Assembly (NCBI GenBank): GCA_008828725.1
Contig: MEHQ01000774.1
Span: 688,863-752,862 of the forward strand
DNA: 64,000 nt
Source: Saccharina japonica
Lineage: Eukaryota; Sar; Phaeophyceae; Laminariales; Laminariaceae
Reading direction: 5' to 3'
Shown here: in pieces, positions 56,059 to 64,000 of the stretch
How positions within the stretch are numbered: the first letter of the stretch is position 1
How the letters are laid out: every line of letters begins with the position of its first letter
Position numbers and translations under genes: made by a program
The notes under the pieces: generated by a model
Database searches by the model: none
What the model was told of the DNA's origin: nothing
What the model saw: only the letters and a program-made list of their open reading frames with translations

Positions 56059-56624
56059 TCAGGTCGGGTCAACATGCCCAAGTCTCCGGAGTCGTAGGCA
56101 GCAAGGGCTGATACTTCCGAGGGGGCATGGAGTGAATTGACACACGACACGCAGTGAGACGTGGAAGTGTGGAGGGCGTAAGCTTTATTTTTACCCATCC
56201 GCCGGAGGATAAAACATAATAATGATCACGTGACAACCCTCAGGACAAGCATGGTTCACCTTTACCGTAGCGTGAGCCATTCTATCTATCATATAATACA
56301 ACAAGAGTGTGGATGGGGTAGCGTGACAGACGCCGTGAAGTCAAATAGCTCCTACTGTAACTACGGTAAGGTTACTGCGCTGGCGGTTCTTCTCGTTTTT
56401 TTGCTGTGTGTGTTCCTGCAATCGTCTCGTTGATTGGATCGTTTTGTTTTTCAAGCGATTTGAATTTAGCGAAGAAACGTTGTACTGCTGTACGTATGGT
56501 GGCAGGACAGAAATATAGTTTGGTGTGTGTTGTGGGTGAGATGTTGGCGGTTCTTCTATTGTATGTCTGTGCTGCGTCCCTGCAATAATCATGATTTTTT
56601 TTTATTGTATTTTAGCTACTTACT
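56059..56624. other. No recognisable gene
   Basis: Short frames only. A weak match to the MITE terminal repeat (TTTACCGTAGCGTGAG) lies at about 56262. Confidence 0.3.
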
Positions 56625-59600
56625 CTCCCCCGGCCTGCCTCCCTGCTGAGGTAGGCCGAGGTCCGTAAGTGGACTTAAACCTCGAAAGACCACCCAACCC
56701 AGACGGATACACGGTCGCTAGCACCGTTCAGAGGGGGATCCTGAGTCTGGCAGTCGGGAGTTACCGCTATCGTGAGATCAGGGTAACTCGCGACGCAGCT
56801 AGCTCGGGTGGCTGCAGATGGGGTTAAACCCTAACGCCCCGGCTTGGACACCGGGGCCATGCAGCAGCAGAGAGCACGGAGAGGGTGGCGGAGTGACCGC
56901 ACACCGTGTGGGTATGCACCAGAGAGAGGAAGGAGGAGAATCCAGAGCTGGAGGGTCGAGCCGCTCCGGGATGAGGCGTATCTCTGGTACAACAGACACG
57001 CACCGGGTTAACTTTTTTTACTATACCCCGAGAGTGCGCAAAGCAACAGAAAAAAAACAGATAAAAAGGGCACGAAGGAGGAAAAGGAGGGGACGGGCGA
57101 AGCGTAGGCTGGCTAGGAAGGCACCACGCATCGCCCGGGAGAGGCAGCAGAGTACACTTGTTAGGGTAGCAACCTGGAATGTGCGGACTCTGGCTGTAAA
57201 AGGGGCTAACAGCTATGGGAGAGCCTGCAGCATCCTGTACGAGGCAGCGAGACAAAACGTTTCGGTGTTAGGGCTACAGGAGACAAGGAGGGCAGGCCGA
57301 ACGGAATTCGCAGCAGCAGGGTTTCGGGTGTTCTGCTGTGGCACGGAGACAGGTGGAACACACGGTGTGGGAATAGCCGTTAAAGAGTCAATGTGCAGGA
57401 ACTCTGCGTACACCACCGAATATATCGATGAACGCCTTATGGCCATGAGGTTTGAGATAACGGGCAACCGCGGAGCGGTCAACTTCGTAGCTGCGTACGC
57501 CCCAACAGAGGTCGCAACCGCCGACAGCAAGCATAGGTTCTGGGAAAAACTTGACAGCCTCGTGCGGGGGATCCCTGCCAAGGAGTGTGTCTACGTACTG
57601 ATGGACGCCAATGCGCGGACGGGAGAGAGGGTGGATGGAGAGGACGAACGTATCATGGGCGAGCACGGGCGTGATAAGCTGAACGACAATGGCAGGCTAC
57701 TGCTGACCTTCGCAACGGACAACAGACTAGCAATCACGAACACCTTCTTCCCCACACGTAAGGGTGGGATATGGCACACATACAACGGCGTATCGGGGGA
57801 CGAATGCCGGCGCATCGATTACATCCTCACGCGACAGGCACACCGCGGCCGAGTGTCCAACGTAGTCGTCGTTCCCCAACCGGTACGCCCAGTAAAGGCG
57901 GACTCAGACCACAACATGGTGGTAGCCACCGTCGACCTCGGTGGCAGACTCGCCCACAACCGAGCAGTGCGGACCAAACCGAAACAGCAGCAGTTCAGCC
58001 GACAGGAATTGCAGGTCGAAACAGCACGACGGGCGGTGAGCGAGCGGTTCATCCACAACCTCGATCAACAACCAGGTGAGCCAGCGACCACCACAGCGGG
58101 GATGGCGACGTTGTTTACCAATGCCCTCCTCGACGCGGCGCAGACAGTACTACCCGAGGAACCGCGGAGACGACGCACGCAGGAGTGGTGTGAGACCCCA
58201 GCGACGAGAGCAGCTTTGGAGGAGGCCCTTGCCAAGCGGCGGGAAGCGCGCCGCGCGATGAGGGGCAATTGGACCACAGCGACATGGAGGACCCTCAAAG
58301 CAGCATGTAAGGGAGTGACCGCAGCAGTCGAAACGGGCATTTATGCCCACCTCGATAAGTACGTGGCGGAGCTCGAAGCGGTCTACAAGGACCGCGACAT
58401 GAGAGGGCTGTACAAACACCTTAAGAGATCAGTGGGCCTCAGCGGGAGACAAGCGGGGGGACAGCAGTTCGTCACGGACGAGAAAGGCGTGCTGCTCCGG
58501 AACAAGGAAGACATCCTCCAGCGGTGGGCGGGATTCTTCGGCACCCTCCTCAACACCAAGTCCCCCACCCTGAACCCAGACATCGCCGAAAAAGTGACGC
58601 AACGACCAGCGACGCGAGCCACCCGACGGTTGGGAGCGGCGCCAGACCTCGAGGAGGTGGAACGGGCAACGAAAGGCCTGCAGAACTGGAAGGCACCCGG
58701 CCATGACTCCCTCCCTGCCGAGTTGCTCAAGATCGATGACGACGAACCCGTCGTCCTGGAGCGCCTTCATGCCATCCTCGTCGACGTGTGGAACGGAGGA
58801 GAGATCCCGCAAGAGTGGAAGGATGCAACCATCAAAGTGCTGTACAAGAAGGGCGACCGGTCCAACTGCAACAACTTCAGGGGGATCTCGCTACTATCGC
58901 ACGTAGGCAAAGTCCCCGCCAAACTCATCACCAACCGCCTAAGCGCCTTCTGCGAAGCCAACAACATCCTTCCGGAGGAACAGTGCGGCTTCCGACCTGG
59001 TCGATCCACAGTATGCATGCTGTTCGTCGTGCGCCGACTCCAGGAACTAGGGCGGAGAAGGAGAATACCGCTCTACATGTGCTTCGTCGACCTACAGAAG
59101 GCCTATGACTCGGTGGACCGAGAGCTGCTATGGAAGGTGCTGGCCAGGGCCGGGATTCCTGCGGAGATGGTCGCCGTCATCCGCCAATTCCACGACGGAA
59201 TGCGGGCCCGGGTGCGCATGGACGATGGAGAACTGTCGGACTGGTTCTTGGTCACGCAAGGCTTGCGACAAGGGTGTGTGCTGTCCCCACTGCTGTTCAA
59301 CGTTTTCTTCGCCGCGGCCCTAGAGGTCGTTATCGTACGATTCAGCGAGGACGATGGTATCATGCAGAACCTAGTGTTCCTGAAGGAGGAGACGGGAGCG
59401 GGGACGGAGACACCACTCGACCGCGTACGGAGGGCGGTGTGGGGGATGCTGTATGCCGATGACGCCGGCGTTGTATCGAGGTCCGCCGACGGACTGGCGA
59501 GGATGATGACCATTTTCGTGCAGGTGTTTGGGGAGTTCGGGCTGACGGTGTCGGAGAAGAAGACGGAGACTCTCTTGATGCGCGTAAAGGAGAAGCAGCC

Positions 59601-61171
59601 AACACCGCCCCCGCCGCCGCTGATAATCGAAGCAGCGGGGCAGAAATACACCCAAACCCACGAGTTCCGGTACCTGGGCGGCCTCGTCAACGAACATGGC
59701 GACCTCACCCGGGAGATCAACTTCAGGAGCAGAGCAGCGTCGGCGTGCGTCAGGAGGTATGGCCCGGAGCTCTTCGATAGGCCGGGAGCACCGTTTCGAC
59801 TCAAGGCCCGCCTGCTTCAAGCGGAGGCGATGGAGGCACTGCTGTACGGTTGCATGACATGGGCCCCACGTCGCGACCACTACCGACTGCTGCGAACGAT
59901 ACACCACCGGCTGCTGCTGCGAGTTATTGGGTACCAGCGCAAGCAAGGCACCTACCGGCAGCTGTCCTACGCCCAGGCCCTGAAGAGGGTCGGGTGCCAG
60001 AGCGTGGAAGCCACTGTCCGGCAACGGCGCCTACTGTTCGCGGGGGCCGTGGCAAGGCAGCCAGACGGGCGACTCCCGAAACGACTGATGTTCGGGGAGC
60101 TGGTGGGGGGGAAGGACCCGGGCGCGGGGTGCCCGGAGCGGAACTGGCAGACGTGCCTGAAGGACGACTTCAAAGCGTTCGGAGCTACGCACGGCTCTAC
60201 GGACGACCAGAGACGTGTCTTCGGAATCCCGAATTCAGTTTGGGCGGAAGCAGCGAAGGTGAAGGGAGGAAGGCAGTGGTACAAGGGAGTGCTGCAGGGA
60301 GCTGAGAGGTTTATGACCTCCTGGCACAAGGAAGAAGAGGAGGCTAGCCGGAAACGAGCGACCGAGCGAGAAAAAGAGCGCAGCAACAACAAAGAGACAC
60401 CAAGAACCAACGGGACGGGAGGGGTGCGGAAGAAGGGCGAATCGGCGAGGGAAGGAAACAAGCGAGAAATGGCGGACCGAGTGGCGCGATATGTGCCGGA
60501 TTGACTGTCCTGGACTGTTTGTTTGTTTGTTTGTTTGTTTTGTTATTTTTCCCCCTCCCCCCCACCGCCGCACCATTGCACCACCCCCTCGGGATGACGT
60601 GTCAATGTGTTGTCTCTGCGGTCTTGTCTGTGTGAGTGTTTGCTTGTACTTTTGACTTGTCTCTTTGTCTTTGTCTTCGTCTTTTTTTTTCCCTTCGCTG
60701 TTTTTGACCTTTTGCAGTTACACTGCTCGCAGGCCGGGGGTACATCAGTCACACGGGACCATAGTTCCCTTCCCCCGTATCATGTCTGCGTTTATAATCG
60801 GGGTGGAGGACTCGATTTGTTTGCCTGACCGGTGTGAACCCGGCACGGAACACCCCGGCATTATAGGGGCACCAAGATAGAATCGGGGGGCGTGTACCCC
60901 CGATTGGTGATGTTGACTTTTCCATTTTTATTTTTACCTTCACATAGCGTGTAGAGGGGAGCGGAGGGCTCCAGACTATCTGTTTTTGACTGGCTTTGAT
61001 CGCTTTGCGGACCCTTCGGGTTCCACTTTTATTTCAGTATACCTTTTTTGGGTAAGTTAGCCTGTGACCACGGGAATCGACCGCGTCAAGTGTTGGATTA
61101 GTACGGACAGATGGAGGTACTGGATAGAGAGACCGGCACGGTTTTTAATGTGAAGACAACAACAACAACAG
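56625..61171 (+). mobile_element. Full-length RTE-like non-LTR retrotransposon
   Basis: The start is set at the CG-rich leader near 56625; the end is GGTTTTTAATGTGAAGACAACAACAACAACAG at about 61171. One long ORF occupies most of the unit. A short microsatellite tail instead of poly-A, together with a single ORF with an AP-type endonuclease and reverse transcriptase, fits the RTE clade. The 3' end carries the TGTGACCACGG block shared by all the LINE fragments in the window. The exact 5' end and target duplication were not resolved. Confidence 0.85.
56818..60504 (+). CDS. LINE ORF: AP endonuclease plus reverse transcriptase
   Basis: Uninterrupted 1228-codon polyprotein. Residues about 60-112 are Arg/Lys-rich (nucleic-acid-binding character). 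The endonuclease starts at RVATWNVRT (N121) and continues with LQETRRAG, AYAPTE, LMDANARTG, ITNTFF, RRIDYIL and SDHNMV, the ordered catalytic set of exonuclease-endonuclease-phosphatase enzymes that nick target DNA. The reverse transcriptase follows: WKDATIKVLYKKGD, NFRGISLL, CGFRPGRST, CFVDLQKAYDSVD (motif A), [17 protein letters not shown] (motif B), and MLYADD (motif C, Y879-D882). The C-terminal part holds LLYGCMTW and LFAGAVARQPDGRLP, then a basic tail. All catalytic residues visible are kept and no stop interrupts, so the copy may be active or recently inserted. The first ATG was taken; translation could begin later, up to about residue 50. Confidence 0.92.
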   Translation: MGLNPNAPAWTPGPCSSREHGEGGGVTAHRVGMHQREEGGESRAGGSSRSGMRRISGTTDTHRVNFFYYTPRVRKATEKKQIKRARRRKRRGRAKRRLARKAPRIARERQQSTLVRVATWNVRTLAVKGANSYGRACSILYEAARQNVSVLGLQETRRAGRTEFAAAGFRVFCCGTETGGTHGVGIAVKESMCRNSAYTTEYIDERLMAMRFEITGNRGAVNFVAAYAPTEVATADSKHRFWEKLDSLVRGIPAKECVYVLMDANARTGERVDGEDERIMGEHGRDKLNDNGRLLLTFATDNRLAITNTFFPTRKGGIWHTYNGVSGDECRRIDYILTRQAHRGRVSNVVVVPQPVRPVKADSDHNMVVATVDLGGRLAHNRAVRTKPKQQQFSRQELQVETARRAVSERFIHNLDQQPGEPATTTAGMATLFTNALLDAAQTVLPEEPRRRRTQEWCETPATRAALEEALAKRREARRAMRGNWTTATWRTLKAACKGVTAAVETGIYAHLDKYVAELEAVYKDRDMRGLYKHLKRSVGLSGRQAGGQQFVTDEKGVLLRNKEDILQRWAGFFGTLLNTKSPTLNPDIAEKVTQRPATRATRRLGAAPDLEEVERATKGLQNWKAPGHDSLPAELLKIDDDEPVVLERLHAILVDVWNGGEIPQEWKDATIKVLYKKGDRSNCNNFRGISLLSHVGKVPAKLITNRLSAFCEANNILPEEQCGFRPGRSTVCMLFVVRRLQELGRRRRIPLYMCFVDLQKAYDSVDRELLWKVLARAGIPAEMVAVIRQFHDGMRARVRMDDGELSDWFLVTQGLRQGCVLSPLLFNVFFAAALEVVIVRFSEDDGIMQNLVFLKEETGAGTETPLDRVRRAVWGMLYADDAGVVSRSADGLARMMTIFVQVFGEFGLTVSEKKTETLLMRVKEKQPTPPPPPLIIEAAGQKYTQTHEFRYLGGLVNEHGDLTREINFRSRAASACVRRYGPELFDRPGAPFRLKARLLQAEAMEALLYGCMTWAPRRDHYRLLRTIHHRLLLRVIGYQRKQGTYRQLSYAQALKRVGCQSVEATVRQRRLLFAGAVARQPDGRLPKRLMFGELVGGKDPGAGCPERNWQTCLKDDFKAFGATHGSTDDQRRVFGIPNSVWAEAAKVKGGRQWYKGVLQGAERFMTSWHKEEEEASRKRATEREKERSNNKETPRTNGTGGVRKKGESAREGNKREMADRVARYVPD

Positions 61172-61995
61172 CGCAGAAACCTTTTATGGTTCATGGGCAG
61201 GGTACAGGTTGGTGGGTGGGTGTAATTTGTAGGTGAGTGAGCTACTGGGTGGGTCGGTGCTGGTTGTCGCACCACCACCAACACTACCCATCAACAACAT
61301 TTATTGTCAAGTGATGCTCGTCAGCGCAAAAACCTTGTATAGTGGGTGCTTGGAGCGGTGGGTGGGGGGGGGCGTAGTATATTAATTTATGGTGAAACAC
61401 ATATTATTATATATACTGTATGTATATAAAAGAGTAATTGACTACTTGGCACAAACATAAATGTTTGTGCCAAGTAGTCAATCTAACATTTCATCCAAAA
61501 AACTTTGAAAATTCATGCTAAAACTGGAATTTAAGATACCTCCTGTCAACCTCGCGACCGAAAGTTTCATGGACCAACCCCCCCCCCCGTGCCGCCGCTC
61601 CAGTTTACTTGTTAAATTGGTTGGTTGTTTTATGTATATCACGCTGTTAGTCCTCCCCTTTTATTTTTATTTTTTATTTTTTGTTCGTATGGATAACGCA
61701 CTGGGGATTATTAGGCTGGAAGAAAACTAGCAGTCAGTTGTAAAATGGTATAACGGCGGTTGAGACCCCTCCTACCTATATATTAATTGCCACTAAAGAT
61801 ACCTTATGGTTACAAATACCTAAAGCACGCGGATTCAAATGTTGTGCCTGCCGTGCTGTACTGCTGTAGACCATCTGGTTAACCTGTACCGCTATATGAT
61901 ACCTGGTATATGATATGCTGTGCAGGAGCCGTGTAATATAGATCCCGCCCGTAAAACAAAGTGTGTGTGCCGTACTATTACGGGGTGGGCTAATG
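61172..61995. other. No gene; small palindrome
   Basis: ACTACTTGGCACAAACATAAATG at about 61440 pairs with CATTTATGTTTGTGCCAAGTAGT-like sequence just after it (61440-61482), a strong perfect hairpin. Nothing coding. Confidence 0.45.
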
Positions 61996-62074
61996 TAGTA
62001 AATAGGACCTACGGTACACACTAAAACCTATATATTTCCATTTTTTTACTCACAAAATTTGGTCCTATTTTCTA
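61996..62074. mobile_element. Small MITE, TAGTAAATAGGA ends
   Basis: TAGTAAATAGGACC ... GGTCCTATTTTCTA, an independent copy of the element found in intron 1 of each tyrosinase cassette. Confidence 0.6.
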
Positions 62075-62493
62075 TGGTCCACCCTAAGAGATATCACACT
62101 CGGTAAACAAACGTGATCCGGGTCTCGAAGCTGAAACTGAAGTATCTTTTGCTGTTGGATACGAGTACGATCTAACCGGAAATATCTACTACTGTACATC
62201 GTCGAACGCGGATCTGATCCGCCCGATGTGTGGAAATAAAAAAAATGAAAAATAAAAAAAATAAAAACATACAAGTACAGGACACCCAATAAGAAACAGG
62301 AAAGCTGGTCCAGGCTGGATTTCTTATTTTGAGAGAGGGCAAGAGAGGGTGATTTTCTACTGTATAATACACGAATTTCAAGAGAACGACTCTCGAATTT
62401 CTTATTTTCCTGGCTTTCGTGTTAGCCTGTTTTTAATGAGGTATCCCGTACTGTATCGCACACATCTACTCGTACGAGAAGCATCCATCTCAC
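62075..62493. other. No recognisable gene
   Basis: AT-rich DNA. AAGAAACAGGAAAGCTGGTCCAGGCTGG at about 62290 also occurs, diverged, near 50997, so part is a dispersed repeat. Confidence 0.35.
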
Positions 62494-62672
62494 CAACTGT
62501 TGATCTGTGCGAACTTGATGATTCCGAAGACGTTGCCCAGAATTTTCGCCATCGTTGTCTCCCAAACTCCGTACGCGGTGAAGTCGAAACCCTCCAAGGG
62601 ACCAGCCAGCGGTGGCGGCATCACTGCCTGCTCGAACGTCCGCCACGAGACCTCGAGATTGAGAGTGCTCTG
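62494..62672 (-). CDS. Probable exon of an unrecognised minus-strand gene
   Basis: Between a CACACAG acceptor and a TTG/GTGAGA donor, the frame reads QSTLNLEVSWRTFEQAVMPP, then a PLEGFDFTAYGVWETTMAK segment and ILGNVFGIIKFAQINS. The composition and clean splice sites suggest genuine coding sequence. A second candidate exon upstream (about 62870-62767; PSLLDQSLRAKRVVNKLTAHH before a GTATGT donor) is close, though the phases I infer do not join directly. The DNA around the two donors contains a diverged duplication (GTAYGTACCTYCGACCAC). I cannot name the family. Confidence 0.45.
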
Positions 62673-62879
62673 CTGTGTGGGCTGCCTTGCTTCACCACCA
62701 GCGACAAGCTCGCAGAGGTTTGTTCACCAACCAAGACGAAGCTGTGGGGTGGTCGAAGGTACATACTGCAGTGCTGAATGGTGGCTCCGCTGTGGTGGGC
62801 CGTGAGCTTGTTAACCACGCGCTTGGCTCGCAGTGACTGGTCCAGCAGCGACGGAGGCGTGGTCGGAGGTACGTACAGT

Positions 62880-63410
62880 TGTACGCATACTACTGCTGGA
62901 AGTTGGCTCTGCTCGTGGGCCCGTTCCGTCGGGTGACACAGGCATAATCTTGTTTTTTATGGCTGTTTGGTGGTGCGAAACAGATTCCACAACCCAAAGG
63001 AAGCTCCTGAAATCCTACGCTCGCACAGCAGCCGTATCTACGGGGATACGAGGATGGTACAAGCTGAGACTCGACTGATAGTCTGCTGGTGCAGTTCGGT
63101 CTTGTGGCAAAGGAAAGGTATCATTCATAATGCCAGAGAGAGGAGATGGACGGTAAAAAAAGTGTTCCAAGCTGCGAGCTGTGAATTGGATTCGATTTTA
63201 CCCGTCAAAGGTACGTAAAGAGGCAGAATGACACAAGATCGCGCGAGATCGAAATATCGCCGCATTTATTTTAGACGTTACAAAAACTAGTGGTACGGCC
63301 ACGGCTACGCCCGTGGCACTAACCCTGCGTTGCCCATGCCTAGTAGCATGTAAGTTCCTGGCATGGTAAGTACTCGGATTAATAGTGTGCTGTGATGTAC
63401 CACTCTGACC
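62880..63410. other. No confident gene
   Basis: May hold further upstream exons of the minus-strand gene above. Frames are short and no splice-compatible exon could be chosen. Confidence 0.25.
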
Positions 63411-64000
63411 GGAAAAATAAGGACCACCGTGAGGGACGATATCGACCCGTGAGATGTCTGTTTTTGTTGGACGTGTACATATCTGGGAGGATACATGGTT
63501 CGGAGATGGGGCATTATCACCCCCGGGTGCGGTGGGGCATCGACTATGAGCCCCAGCCAAAACGCAAATCAGCCCGTGGAATTGGCGTTTCCCCACCTTG
63601 CGGGGCGGTATCAACCCGGGGGTGTCTTCTTCCGTCCCCGGGTTGTTGGTTGTAGATGTATGGAAGGATATCTGATCCGGGGATGAGACGTTGTTATCCC
63701 CGGATGCGGCGGGACCTCGGCATTGCCCCGAGGAGCAACTCTTGCCACGCGCTGGCTCCATGAGGGCCTGCCAACCTTAACCCAGTCCGTGGGGTTGAGG
63801 TTTCCACAACCTTCGGGACTGTATCGACCCTTGGGGTGTCTGTTTTAGTTGGAGGTGTACATGTCTGGAAGGAAGCATAGTTCGGAGATAGGGCCTTACC
63901 ACCCCCGGGTGCGGCGGGACATCGACCATGAGCCCCAGCCAAATCGCTAATCAGCCCGTGGGGTTGGCGTTTCCTCACCTTGCGGGGCGGTATCAGCCCG
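63410..64000. repeat. GC-rich tandem array running off the window
   Basis: Blocks such as CCCCCGGGTGCGGYGGGRCATCGA (about 63521, 63695, 63902) and GCGGGGCGGTATCARCCCG (63601, 63812, 63980, with a diverged one at 63437) alternate with a spacing of about 165-210 bp, giving a higher-order unit near 375 bp. On the minus strand the units keep similar open frames (HGLI..LAGAH.RCP.APGG), which may be coincidence or a repeated coding unit. Confidence 0.7.

Overview
The window looks like nuclear DNA from a large, repeat-rich eukaryotic genome. A stramenopile alga (brown-alga-like) is my best guess, but that rests only on the style of the one host gene, on CAG-rich coding, and on the mix of RTE-type LINEs, tRNA-derived SINEs and hAT-type elements. 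There are GT-AG introns of several kilobases and nothing resembling a bacterial operon, CRISPR array or rRNA.

The only host gene I can rebuild is a tyrosinase-family (type 3 di-copper) gene on the minus strand. It runs about 39 kb from exon 1 (45029-44199, N-terminal hydrophobic anchor and a family-typical region) to a terminal exon (6257-5702, last CuB histidine and C-terminus). Exons 2-4, which carry the CuA site, occur three times: cassette A (13.64-17.68 kb, sense), cassette B (18.72-22.66 kb, inverted) and cassette C (24.55-28.60 kb, sense). Exon sequences are identical in the three copies and introns nearly so. Exons 5 (11058-10725) and 6 (9502-9320) follow in order. All junction phases fit except exon 6 to 7. 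Almost every N in the cassettes lies on a base where the other two copies differ, so the assembly mixed reads from copies or haplotypes here. B is mosaic, and a flanking unit (D1/D2) has a stretch full of small indels that looks like poorly polished consensus. The cassettes may be a real recent rearrangement or partly an assembly product.

The rest is mostly mobile DNA. An apparently intact RTE-like LINE with a 1228-codon ORF lies at 56.6-61.2 kb. A decayed LINE copy (31.8-33.5 kb) and at least seven LINE 3'-end fragments share its tail, TTTAATGTGAAGA followed by ACA/CA microsatellite. A tRNA-headed SINE family occurs about ten times on both strands. Several hAT-type non-autonomous elements are delimited by terminal inverted repeats and 8-bp target duplications: 39885-40722, 45475-47000, 47665-48122 and the composite 52724-56050, plus a probable one at 30610-31575. 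There are also smaller MITEs, a 42-bp satellite (41.2-43.9 kb) split by a 700-bp TIR element, minisatellites, and a tandem array running off the right end.

Left of the tyrosinase gene lies a minus-strand Q-rich reading frame with one internal stop (1772-1213). Right of the LINE is an unrecognised probable exon on the minus strand (62672-62494). Both look like pieces of host genes that I cannot name.
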